Source of the DNA: CAZGSG01 sp964528095
GTDB lineage: Bacteria > Bacteroidota > Bacteroidia > Chitinophagales > Chitinophagaceae
Length of the DNA: 14,108 nucleotides
Direction: 5' to 3'
Assembly: GCA_964528095.1 (NCBI GenBank)
Contig: CAZGSG010000143.1
Location: 1-14,108, forward strand
This document shows, in pieces, positions 1 to 6,782 of this stretch (positions within the stretch are counted from its first letter, which is position 1; every line of letters starts with the position of its first letter). Both the position numbers and the translations under genes were made by a program. The notes beneath the pieces were generated by a model. That model saw only the letters and a program-made list of their open reading frames with translations, did not search any database and had not been told where the DNA came from.

Positions 1-55
1 TTCGTGACCAGGTTGTATGTATGGTAAAGATGAATTAATGCTAAAACTATAATAC

Positions 56-772
56 ATGAAAAGGACATTATCAATCTTACTACTTTCTTGGATTTCTATA
101 ACAGCAAACGCCCAAAATAACTATTTTGAAATTTATACTGATTCGGCTGAGCTGAAAAATCAAAATGACGAACTAATTCGTGATATTGAAGCACGGGTTA
201 AACTTATTGAGCCTTCTTTCAGTTTCAAAGAGCTTACAACAGAAATTCCAAAAACGTTTATGCCGGGACAATACAGGCATAAGACAAACAAAATTTACCA
301 ATTAACCTGGGAAGTAGGCGGACCTCCAATGGAAGAATTTCTAACAGAGATGGCTGGGAGCTCCGAAAGGGGCAAATCCTTAGCTGCTTTGTTTTTTTAT
401 GGTTTTTTCTTGCCTCACGAAGTTGGACACGCCTTACAGTATCATACAGAAAATGTTCCTGAAAATGATTATGACGGGGAATACCAAGCAAACGAATTGG
501 CAGTTTTATTTTGGAGAAGTAAGGGAAAAGATAAAGAACTTCAACAATGCTATGAAATGGCAAATAATGTGCTTGCAAAACTCAAAAACCCTATACCCGA
601 AAACGTTGATGCCAAGAAATATATTACAGAGCATTATGACGAATTAGTACAAGACCCTTTCAAATATGGATACATTCAATTTTCGCAAATTGTGAAAATT
701 TTTGAGGATAAATCATTGCCTGACCTTGATACTTATATTAAAAAATACTTTTCAAACAAAAAGGATAAATAG
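56..772 (+). CDS. Secreted HExxH metallopeptidase-like protein (DUF4344-like)
   Basis: Predicted exported protein of 238 aa. Residues 1-20 form a signal peptide: a basic start (MKR), a hydrophobic core (LSILLLSWISI) and a likely cut after ANAQ. The zinc-protease motif HEVGH lies at residues 121-125 inside a hydrophobic helix (FFYGFFLPHEVGHALQYH). It is followed by GEYQANELA, whose Glu142 or Glu147 could be the third zinc ligand, as in proteins with HExxH followed by an E..A(N/D) motif. This layout resembles the DUF4344 putative metallopeptidases, which have no firm substrate. The C-terminal third is charged and has no clear motif. The gene starts at an ATG 55 bp into the window and no palindromic repeat follows it, so it seems to lie outside the cassette array. 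Protease activity is inferred from the motif only. Confidence 0.75.
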   Translation: MKRTLSILLLSWISITANAQNNYFEIYTDSAELKNQNDELIRDIEARVKLIEPSFSFKELTTEIPKTFMPGQYRHKTNKIYQLTWEVGGPPMEEFLTEMAGSSERGKSLAALFFYGFFLPHEVGHALQYHTENVPENDYDGEYQANELAVLFWRSKGKDKELQQCYEMANNVLAKLKNPIPENVDAKKYITEHYDELVQDPFKYGYIQFSQIVKIFEDKSLPDLDTYIKKYFSNKKDK

Positions 773-799
773 AATACGACAGGTATCAATACCTAAGCC

Positions 800-821
800 G
801 GTATTTGCGGATGCAAATATC
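800..821. terminator. Small hairpin between the metallopeptidase gene and the next ORF
   Basis: GGTATTTGC and GCAAATATC form a 9-bp stem (one G-U pair) with a GGAT loop, 27 bp after the stop codon at 772. There is no strong T-run, so termination is only possible. It has none of the outer TTCGAA arms of R1-R10, so it is not counted as one of those repeats. Confidence 0.35.
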
Positions 822-846
822 TTAATTGAAAAACAGAAAATAAGAC

Positions 847-1113
847 TTGGACAATGCCATTTTCACAATTGATGAACGGAAACTAATTATTATCCTCTTC
901 GAGAAAAATAACTTTTGTTGGTATGATTATGCTTACAGATTTGCAGAGGAAAGTAGGTGGATGGACAATGATAGATTTGGTTTCACCTTCAAGCCAGGTA
1001 GTCTCTCATTTTATTATTCATTAAGTGAGCGAAAAACTCATTTTGAAATAGAAGGGATAATGAGTAATCGGGTAGAAATAGAAGAAATATTAAAACCTTA
1101 TTTTTTGCTATAA
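847..1113 (+). CDS. Small unrecognised protein, TTG start
   Basis: An 88-aa protein of unknown function. It is rich in aromatic residues (Phe, Tyr, Trp) and acidic residues and has no signal peptide or membrane segment. An in-frame TAA at 841-843 closes the frame upstream, so the only long start is TTG at 847. The first in-frame ATG (961) would leave about 50 residues. Size, composition and position are typical of orphan immunity-type proteins in Bacteroidota, but no family was recognised. The stop is 28 bp before palindrome R1, the same gene-then-repeat order seen for the later units. Its own upstream side has no repeat copy, so it may be the first unit of the array or a truncated one. Confidence 0.55.
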   Translation: MDNAIFTIDERKLIIILFEKNNFCWYDYAYRFAEESRWMDNDRFGFTFKPGSLSFYYSLSERKTHFEIEGIMSNRVEIEEILKPYFLL

Positions 1114-1141
1114 AGTATTGAACTAAAAATTTTACTTAGAC

Positions 1142-1232
1142 GGTTCGAATGTCCTGTCTTCCCGACAAAAGAATAGCGACCTGAAAATCAGATCGCTATT
1201 CTTTTGTCGGGAAGACAGGACAATTGTCGGAC
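1142..1232 (+). repeat. Array palindrome R1 (class I), near-perfect hairpin
   Basis: A 91-bp copy of the array repeat. Positions 1151-1179 and 1193-1221 are an exact 29-bp inverted repeat. Inside it a C/A mismatch is followed by CTGA-AAA-TCAG at the tip. The outer left end GGTTCGAATGTCC (1142-1154) faces GGACAATTGTCGGAC (1218-1232), so the right arm is about three bases longer. It is the most perfect of the ten copies. It shares the tip sequence with R6, R7, R8 and R10. A conserved tail GATGATTTATTGAA (1242-1255) is also present after R10. Confidence 0.9.
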
Positions 1233-1438
1233 TGCATCCTTGATGATTTATTGAAATGTAACGACTTATAACTGGTATTATATCACGGAGTGAATTACGG
1301 ATATACTTTAATTAAATCCAATTGATGATTTTCATAAGTTTTGTACATTGATACAAATGTCGATCTCCGAAAAGGGTGGGAGCGTGTGGTTTTCAGATTT
1401 TTCCAAGCTAGAGAAATATTTAACACAAAACGGATACC
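1233..1438 (+). other. Leader between R1 and the 1439 gene
   Basis: About 205 bp with no ORF that looks coding. It begins with the repeat tail shared with R10. TTTTGTACATTGATACAAATG (1340s to 1350s) contains a short inverted repeat, TTGTA/TACAA. No convincing -33/-7 promoter pair was found. Confidence 0.4.
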
Positions 1439-1810
1439 ATGAAACAGGAATTAAGATATATAGAACTCAAATCAGGATTCAGCGATGACGGTCCTGCCTG
1501 GATTGGATATGTTGAATTTTCCAAATCCGGAAAAACCATTTATTTTAATGGCCATGCATTTAGTGGAAATGGGCATGGGGGTTGCCAAGATATTGAAAGC
1601 GGGGAAATTTATTGGATAACAGGAATTAAGAAAGATGGTAACAACAGGCACATATTTGGTCGAGGTAGAATCCAGATAGAAGACCGTGCAATTGAAGAAT
1701 ACGAGTCAATAACAGCCATCAAAATCCATAACAATAAAAATTTTGAAATTGTAACAGTCAACCCGACAAACAAAGAAAAATTTAATAGCATACTCAATGA
1801 AAAATTATAA
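1439..1810 (+). CDS. Conserved Bacteroidota hypothetical protein (GPAWIGYVEFSKSGKTIYF family)
   Basis: A 123-aa soluble protein of a family I recognise as common in Bacteroidota, with no known function. The conserved features are an N-terminal strand with IELKSGFSDDGPAWIG, then FSKSGKTIYFNGHAF, a Gly/His-rich turn (GNGHGGCQD), a DIESGEIYWITGIKKDG block near residues 51-66, and an RIQIEDRAIEEY block. From memory, some database entries call relatives a deoxyxylulose-phosphate synthase. Nothing here supports that: the protein is far too short and lacks thiamine-diphosphate motifs. The start is the ATG at 1439. The stop is followed by about 130 bp and then palindrome R2. It is one unit of the cassette array. 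Its presence beside immunity-like genes suggests a stand-alone small effector or immunity role, which is inference. Confidence 0.75.
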   Translation: MKQELRYIELKSGFSDDGPAWIGYVEFSKSGKTIYFNGHAFSGNGHGGCQDIESGEIYWITGIKKDGNNRHIFGRGRIQIEDRAIEEYESITAIKIHNNKNFEIVTVNPTNKEKFNSILNEKL

Positions 1811-1939
1811 CTACCGATATTATTGGTTTTGCAGTAAGGGTGGTTGCATGAAAAATAAATCAACAGCAAACAACCCCCAACATCATGCGTGAAAAGGAAA
1901 TCATCAGAAGGTAATATGGGTTATGCGTAAAAGAGAATT

Positions 1940-2034
1940 GATTTAGATATTTCGAACTAAAAAGAGCCTTCAAACCCAATGACTTGAAGGCTCTTTTATT
2001 TTTTTCGTCGGGAGGGCTGGACAAAAATCTAACC
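1940..2034 (+). repeat. Array palindrome R2 (class II)
   Basis: The tip is a strong hairpin, AAAAGAGCCTTCAA (1960-1973) pairing perfectly with TTGAAGGCTCTTTT (1984-1997). The right arm is TCGGGAGGGCTGGACAAAAATCTAACC, related to R1, R4 and R10. The outer ends are TTAGAT (1943-1948) and ATCTAA (2027-2032), which still pair with each other although they differ from the TTCGAA of other copies. That suggests the paired state matters. Confidence 0.75.
1960..2005. terminator. Rho-independent terminator inside R2
   Basis: A 14-bp perfect stem with a 10-nt loop is followed by a T-run (ATTTTTTT). The A-run on the left flank would also let it work on the opposite strand. It lies about 150 bp after the stop codon at 1810. 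Confidence 0.75.
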
Positions 2035-2184
2035 TTTTCGTTTCTGAATTGCTGGAAATCAATATATAGTTCGAATAACAGAATCTTATTAAGGTGATTT
2101 TACACTGCAACACTAATAAGTGTAAATAAGCAGTTTTGACCTACAGATCGCAATTCATTCTTTGGGCATAGCGATGAATAATTT
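2035..2184 (+). other. Non-coding stretch upstream of the Fic operator array
   Basis: No coding ORF is seen. It contains the short inverted repeat ACACT-aat-AAGTGT near 2110-2125. With R2 and the operator array it makes a gene-free gap of about 510 bp before the Fic gene, the longest such leader in the window apart from the region around the decayed gene. Confidence 0.4.
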
Positions 2185-2330
2185 CAAGCTCAGAAATACC
2201 AATTACTGAGCTTTATTTTTACCCAAAATGAGCCAGAAATCAAGATTGAGCTCACTTGAAGGTTAAAAATGCCATAATTGAGCTCATTATTTGAGAAGTT
2301 TGAGCTAGATTTAGCAAAGAAATGAGCTCA
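2185..2330 (+). promoter_or_regulatory. Phased operator array (TGAGCTCA sites) over the Fic promoter and start
   Basis: Seven copies of a TGAGCTCA-like palindrome begin at 2185 (CAAGCTCA), 2207 (TGAGCTTT), 2229 (TGAGCCAG), 2247, 2279, 2301 (TGAGCTAG) and 2323. Those at 2247, 2279 and 2323 are perfect. The spacings are 22, 22, 18, 32, 22 and 22 bp, so most sites sit whole helical turns apart on one face of the DNA. A -7-like element TAGATTTA (2306-2313) overlaps the 2301 site, and the last site overlaps the ATG at 2322. This suggests repression, plausibly by the winged-helix N-terminus of the Fic protein itself; that link is inference. Confidence 0.75.
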
Positions 2331-3380
2331 ATAATGTCAACTTTATCGGATAATCAAATGTCTATTCTGGAGTTTATCAGGGATAATCCAGGAAAATCTT
2401 CTCTTGAGATTCACGAAGGATTTTCAGGCAAAAAGGCTTATGCAACAACCAAGAGAACATTATCTCAATTAGTTGCTCAGAATTGGGTAATAGCTAAAGG
2501 GCAAGGGAAAAGCACGAAATACTATATTGGATCTTCTTTCATGTTATTATCTCCGGTAGATGTTGAAAAATACTTCTCAAAAGAGATCGATGAGCGGACA
2601 ATAAAACCTGAATTTAATCTTGAGCTAATAGCGGAACAGTTGCCTTCAGCAAAGGTTTTTACACAAAATGAGTCAAAACATCTCAATTTGCTTCAAGAGG
2701 AATTTAAAAGAAATATTTCCAGACTCACTCCAACTGAATACAATAAGGAATTTGAAAGACTTGCTATTGATCTAAGCTGGAAGTCTTCCCAAATTGAAGG
2801 GAACACTTACTCGTTGCTGGAAACAGAGCGCCTGTTAAAAGATAAAGAGGTAGCAATTGGTAAACCTAAAGACGATGCTACAATGTTATTGAATCATAAG
2901 GATGCTATTTCATTTATAATTGAGCACCCTGATTATGTTGTTCCATTAACAATAGCAAGAATAGAAGACATTCATAGCATTCTTTTAAAAGATCTCGGTG
3001 TAGACCGAAATATTAGACAGGGGAGAGTTGGTATTTCAGGCACTAATTATCGCCCCCTGGATAATGAATACCAGATAAGGGAGGCGGTAAGAGATATGTG
3101 TGAGTTGATTAATAGCAGAGAAGACGTTTTTGAAAAATCATTATTATCTCTTGTGCTACTTTCATATATCCAGCCATTTGTTGACGGAAATAAGAGAACT
3201 GCACGTATTGTCAGCAATGCAATTTTGATTGCAAATGGCTATTGTCCTATTTCTTTTCGAACAGTAGATTCTGTTGAATATAAAAAAGCAATGTTGATTT
3301 TTTACGAGCAGAATAATATTAGTGCCTTTAAGAAGATTTTTATAGGACAGTTTGAATTTGCTGTTAAGACTTACTTCTGA
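2322..3380 (+). CDS. Fic-domain protein with N-terminal winged helix; catalytic His replaced by Gln
   Basis: A 352-aa protein. Residues about 8-75 read as a winged helix-turn-helix (SILEFIRDNPGKSSLEIHEG, then KRTLSQLVAQNWVIAKGQGK). A Fic N-terminal region and the Fic core (about 140-330) follow. Fic enzymes transfer AMP or another nucleotide group to protein hydroxyls, using the His of HPFxxGN(G/K)R. Here the motif reads QPFVDGNKRTAR (284-295), so that His is Gln (codon CAG). The inhibitory helix motif SSQIEGN (155-161; pattern S/TxxxEG) is intact. The rest of the nucleotide-binding loop (DGNKR) is present, so it may bind nucleotide without classical AMP transfer. The ATG at 2322 lies inside an operator site and the ATG at 2334 (MSTLSDNQ) is an equally good start. 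The gene has a large operator array upstream and R3 directly downstream. Confidence 0.88.
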   Translation: MSSIMSTLSDNQMSILEFIRDNPGKSSLEIHEGFSGKKAYATTKRTLSQLVAQNWVIAKGQGKSTKYYIGSSFMLLSPVDVEKYFSKEIDERTIKPEFNLELIAEQLPSAKVFTQNESKHLNLLQEEFKRNISRLTPTEYNKEFERLAIDLSWKSSQIEGNTYSLLETERLLKDKEVAIGKPKDDATMLLNHKDAISFIIEHPDYVVPLTIARIEDIHSILLKDLGVDRNIRQGRVGISGTNYRPLDNEYQIREAVRDMCELINSREDVFEKSLLSLVLLSYIQPFVDGNKRTARIVSNAILIANGYCPISFRTVDSVEYKKAMLIFYEQNNISAFKKIFIGQFEFAVKTYF

Positions 3381-3385
3381 TAATA

Positions 3386-3472
3386 GGGGGAGACAATTTA
3401 TAAAAAACAAAAGCCCTGGTAATACCAAGACTTTTGTTAGACTTGGCGCCTTCCCTGTACAATTTGCGAACC
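3386..3472 (+). repeat. Array palindrome R3 (class II)
   Basis: The tip is AACAAAAG (3406-3413) pairing with CTTTTGTT (3431-3438), with an inner TGGT-aat-ACCA and two mismatches. The right arm CGCCTTCCCTGTACAATTTG ends in CGAACC (3467-3472), like R5, R7 and R9. The left outer arm is poorly conserved, so the left boundary is approximate. The stem plus T-rich side can terminate the Fic transcript; it begins only a few bases after the stop codon at 3380. Confidence 0.7.
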
Positions 3473-3475
3473 GGT

Positions 3476-3506
3476 TTTGATTGGCTTACAACAAATAGTA
3501 CATTTA
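3476..3506 (+). promoter_or_regulatory. Bacteroidota-type promoter at the R3 edge
   Basis: TTTG (3476-3479), 19 bp, then TACATTTA (3499-3506), which matches TAnnTTTG in 7 of 8 positions. The -33 element directly follows the conserved CGAACC end of R3. It would transcribe the decayed gene at 3572-3826. Confidence 0.45.
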
Positions 3507-3571
3507 TCATCGTGATAATTAGTGTCTAAGCTAACCGACTTGAGGAAAACTAAAAGAGCATTTAAAAATCA

Positions 3572-3826
3572 ATGATGGGCAAAACGGATAAATCCATACA
3601 CAATATTTGTGTCGCATCTATTTGATCCCACCAGAAAGGTAACAGAAAATGCTAGAATATTTATTGAAGAACTTGACCCCTATTCTATTTATATGTGCAC
3701 AGATTTATTCAATGAAGAGGCCGGAAAAAGTGTGAATTCGGCATTTCATTCAACTCAAAGGTAATATTGGATAAGTTTGACTTTAAACAATTCCAAATTA
3801 CTAATATACCAGCGTTTAAGGATTAA
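3572..3826 (+). pseudogene. Decayed small cassette gene between R3 and R4
   Basis: No intact ORF, but protein-like stretches lie in successive frames. ATG at 3572 reads MMGKTDKSIHN and stops within about 17 codons. A second frame, open 3577-3764, reads smoothly with blocks such as FVSHLFDPTRKVTENARIFI, EELDPYSIYMCTDLF and NEEAGK, and stops at 3762-3764. A third frame continues as VILDKFDFKQFQITNIPAF and stops at 3824-3826, six bases before R4. This fits a gene of about 80 aa broken by two small indels. The family was not recognised; the style matches the other small genes here. It could also be non-coding sequence with chance open frames, but its exact fit between two repeats argues for a dead cassette. 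Confidence 0.5.
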
Positions 3827-3831
3827 ATAAA

Positions 3832-3930
3832 GATTGACTTGATCGGGCATTACATACTTGTAACACAAAAGCCTTGACTATTGCCAAGGCTTTTGTTAGA
3901 ACTGTCGGGGCGGTTGGACGATTGTCGAAC
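3832..3930 (+). repeat. Array palindrome R4 (class II)
   Basis: The tip stem ACAAAAGCCTTG (3865-3876) pairs perfectly with CAAGGCTTTTGT (3885-3896) around an 8-nt loop. The right arm TGTCGGGGCGGTTGGACGAT continues to TTGTCGAAC (3922-3930), of the same type as R1 and R10. The left outer arm begins near GATTGAC (3832) and pairs only partly with GTCGAAC. Confidence 0.75.
3865..3898. terminator. Terminator hairpin inside R4
   Basis: A perfect 12-bp stem with an A-rich left flank and a TTTTGTT right flank, typical of a bidirectional rho-independent terminator. It separates the decayed gene from the McrBC operon. Confidence 0.65.
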
Positions 3931-4115
3931 TCTTGGATAGAAGATTTGCTAAAATTAAAGGAATTAAATATGCTGAAAATTAAACATAACAATGATCTTT
4001 CTCCTGTAATCCCGTGAAAGGGTATGATTACCCATGTGAGGTATTAATTATCTCAAATATTGTCTTTAGCCGGAAATCAATTATTTTGTTAGGCCAATAG
4101 GATACCTTTCATCAT
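3931..4115 (+). other. Leader upstream of the McrBC-type operon
   Basis: 185 bp without a coding ORF. It contains GTAATCCC and GGGTATGATTAC near 4007-4032, a short inverted repeat GTAATC/GATTAC with an inner CCC/GGG. TATTTTG just upstream of the start region is a weak -7-like element with no clear -33 partner. Confidence 0.35.
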
Positions 4116-6782
4116 ATGACAAACAAATTTCAATACATAGTCGAACAGGCTAACCTATATAAAACATACGCGGAACAGTCAACAGCCTTGTATGAGGCGG
4201 TGAATGCTTTGCCTAAAGAGACCCTCGAAGCGATTCACTGGGAATACAATGATCAGGATAATAAATTTCAGCCGGTGAACCTCCTTCGGGCTGAGATAGC
4301 AAGGCAGAGCCGGGGTAGAAAAATAGAGGGCGAGTTGATAGAAGAAATTAAAGAACAAATCCGGAACAGAAATAAAACCTATTTTTCTTCCCATTACCCG
4401 GAGAAGTATTTGCAAGAACTGGAAGATTATAGACAGGGTAAAAGAGACATGTTTGTTAACTGGCAAAAACCATGGAGTGTGCTCCATGTATTCCTGTACC
4501 GGGATGAAACGCTGGATAAAACTGTCCAATACCTTGAAGAAATAGGCCAACAACTGCTCAAAGACCTTGACCTTAAAGATTATGATTATCATTGGGTAGA
4601 CTTTTACGGCGCCTCAAATTTTGGAAGCGTTCGATCATGGATTGCTCTATTCCCAATACATAAATATTCTCACCAGGATTCTTATCAATTCTTTATTGAC
4701 CTGTCTTCGAACCCGCATGCTGGCATGAAAGCCGGCGCTTTAGTAAACTCACCGGTTCCGGAGCGCCTGGTTGCCGTGAAATCTTACGAAACCATCATGG
4801 CCTGTTTCAATGACCAAAGATCAGAGATCCTACAACTGAACAACCAACTCAGAAATTATTTTAAATTATCGCCAGGTAATCAGGCTTCAGAGTGGGACAG
4901 ATTTTTTAATGAAGGGATTGCCGCTGTCAATTATCGATGGCGAGAGCTTGGAGATTTTTCTACCATTAATACTCTCGAAGAACTAAACGAAGCAGCAGGA
5001 CTAGTATCTGGAATGTATGACGACGATATTTTTGAAATCTGGCTTTTCAAGACAGCTAAAACAGGCGACCTCGTTTTTGCAAACAAAGGAAGCAACACCT
5101 GTCTTGGTGTAGGCGTTATAGAAAGCGAATATTTCTATAACAGCAGTGAACCGCTGTTTAAGCATCAGCGAAAAGTCAAATGGCTCACGAACAGACCCTA
5201 TAATTACAAGGCTGGCACTTTCAGGAAGGCCAAGACCCTTTTTTCAGCTGCCGTGTTTGAGCCTATGAAGAACTGGCATTTTTTGTTATCAGAATATATA
5301 AAATCAAACCCGGGGTTGTCGTTTTTGCTGGAAGGGAACACGCAATACAAGGATATTCCTGAAAAAACCACCGAGGCTACGGAGCTGGACATAGAACGTG
5401 AGATCAAAGGGGAGATTGAAGAAGTGATCACCGAGTCGGCCAGCGAGATCAATTTCTGGTGGCTGAATGCCAGCCCCAAAATATGGAGTATCAGCAGCCA
5501 TAACGAAGGGCAGAAACAAAGTTATACTACCTATAATGAAAGGGGGAATAAGCGAAGGATATACCGGCATTTTCAGGCTGTTAAGCCCGGTGACCTGGTT
5601 ATTGGTTATGAAAGCTCCCCATCCAAACAGATAAAGGCAATCTACGAAGTAACACGAGGTATTTACAAGAACGCAGCAGGTGAGGAAATGGTAGAATTTG
5701 CAATGAACGATAAATTGGAAGTACCCATACACTGGAATGAAGTAAAAAATAACCCGGCCCTGCAGAAATGCGAGGTTTTTATTAACAACCAGGGCAGCCT
5801 GTTCGCTCTCACGGAAGACGAATTCGACATCATCCGTGAAATAATCGATAACAGGAATATCCCTCTTGAAGATTTACCGGTTAGTACCAGCAAGAAGGAA
5901 TACAGTTTCGCCAATGACGAAGAACGCCCCTTCCTAGAAGAACAAGCCTTTTCACAGATCTGCACCCTATTAAAAAGAAAGAAGAACATTGTATTGCAGG
6001 GGCCGCCTGGAGTAGGTAAGACCTTTCTCGCCAGGAAAATAGCCTATGAAATAATGGGCGAGGTAAAGGATGGTAATATTGAAATGGTCCAGTTTCATCA
6101 ATCCTACAGTTATGAGGATTTTATTCAGGGGCTTAGACCAACCTCAAAAAACGGTTTTATATTAAAAGATGGCATCTTTTATTCTTTTTGTCAAAGGGCA
6201 CTGGCGCATCCCGACCGGTCATTCTTTTTTATTATAGATGAGATCAACAGGGGCAATCTTAGTAAAATATTTGGCGAACTGATGATGCTAATCGAAATGG
6301 ACAAGCGCAAAGAAAAATTTGCTATAAAATTGACTTATGCTGAAGATGAGGAAGATCGCTTCCATGTACCCGATAATTTATACATTATTGGGACTATGAA
6401 TACCTCCGACCGGTCGCTTGCAATAGTTGACTATGCCCTTCGGCGGCGATTTGCCTTTGTTACGTTGCAGCCCGAATATGGTAGCATGTTCCAACAATTT
6501 CTTCTGGGTCAGGGATTGCATAAGGGCATGGTGGAACATATTCGTTCTTCTTTGACCAAAGTAAATGCAAAAATCAAGGCTGACACTAACTTGGGGGAAG
6601 GCTTCCAGATCGGACACAGCTATTTCTGTTCCTTCAAAACCGGGGAAGACAGTGAAAACTGGTGGAATGATATTCTGCAGTTTGAGCTTAAGCCTTTACT
6701 GGAAGAAATATGGTTTGATGATCTATCCAAAGCAGCCAGTATCTTAAAAGAGCTTTCATTAAATGGAACCTATACCCATTAA
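4116..6782 (+). CDS. mcrB: McrB-like AAA+ GTPase subunit with EVE/PUA-like modified-base reader domains
   Basis: Motor and DNA-recognition subunit of a modification-dependent (type IV) restriction system, 888 aa. Order: residues 1-245, unrecognised N-terminal domain; about 259-375, a PUA/EVE-like domain (W260...GDLVFANKGS, GVGVIESEYFYNSS, HQRKVKWL); about 446-577, a clear EVE domain (FWWLNASPKIW start, VKPGDLVIGYESSPSKQIKA); about 600-870, McrB-type AAA+. The AAA+ has Walker A GPPGVGKT (629-636), the FHQSYSYEDFIQGLRP block, Walker B IIDEINRG (706-713), sensor MNTSDRS (761-767) and arginines LRRRF (775-779). EVE and PUA-like folds read modified bases such as 5-methylcytosine in relatives. McrB proteins hydrolyse GTP. 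Two reader-like domains in one subunit may broaden or tighten target choice (inference). The 3' end overlaps mcrC by 20 bp. Base use is visibly more GC-rich than in the small neighbouring genes. Confidence 0.92.
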   Translation: MTNKFQYIVEQANLYKTYAEQSTALYEAVNALPKETLEAIHWEYNDQDNKFQPVNLLRAEIARQSRGRKIEGELIEEIKEQIRNRNKTYFSSHYPEKYLQELEDYRQGKRDMFVNWQKPWSVLHVFLYRDETLDKTVQYLEEIGQQLLKDLDLKDYDYHWVDFYGASNFGSVRSWIALFPIHKYSHQDSYQFFIDLSSNPHAGMKAGALVNSPVPERLVAVKSYETIMACFNDQRSEILQLNNQLRNYFKLSPGNQASEWDRFFNEGIAAVNYRWRELGDFSTINTLEELNEAAGLVSGMYDDDIFEIWLFKTAKTGDLVFANKGSNTCLGVGVIESEYFYNSSEPLFKHQRKVKWLTNRPYNYKAGTFRKAKTLFSAAVFEPMKNWHFLLSEYIKSNPGLSFLLEGNTQYKDIPEKTTEATELDIEREIKGEIEEVITESASEINFWWLNASPKIWSISSHNEGQKQSYTTYNERGNKRRIYRHFQAVKPGDLVIGYESSPSKQIKAIYEVTRGIYKNAAGEEMVEFAMNDKLEVPIHWNEVKNNPALQKCEVFINNQGSLFALTEDEFDIIREIIDNRNIPLEDLPVSTSKKEYSFANDEERPFLEEQAFSQICTLLKRKKNIVLQGPPGVGKTFLARKIAYEIMGEVKDGNIEMVQFHQSYSYEDFIQGLRPTSKNGFILKDGIFYSFCQRALAHPDRSFFFIIDEINRGNLSKIFGELMMLIEMDKRKEKFAIKLTYAEDEEDRFHVPDNLYIIGTMNTSDRSLAIVDYALRRRFAFVTLQPEYGSMFQQFLLGQGLHKGMVEHIRSSLTKVNAKIKADTNLGEGFQIGHSYFCSFKTGEDSENWWNDILQFELKPLLEEIWFDDLSKAASILKELSLNGTYTH

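Noticed and set aside
399..647. 82-codon + strand frame inside the metallopeptidase gene
   Set aside because: Overlaps the HExxH-containing gene in another frame and has no recognisable motif.
1439..1810. 1-deoxy-D-xylulose-5-phosphate synthase label sometimes given to this family
   Set aside because: Only 123 aa, with no thiamine-diphosphate or transketolase motif.
2185..2330. Plasmid-type iterons (replication origin) from the 22-bp phased sites
   Set aside because: Only an 8-bp core repeats, the spacers are unrelated, no Rep gene is present, and the sites overlap a promoter and start codon of a gene with a DNA-binding domain, which fits an operator better.
5304..5732. 142-codon open frame on the - strand inside mcrB, and similar - strand frames at 258-578, 4179-4592 and 5663-5989
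   Set aside because: They lie antisense to genes with clear domain content and show no family-like motifs of their own.
6565..6747. 60-codon + strand frame near the end of mcrB
   Set aside because: Shadow frame of the AAA+ C-terminal region, no support of its own.
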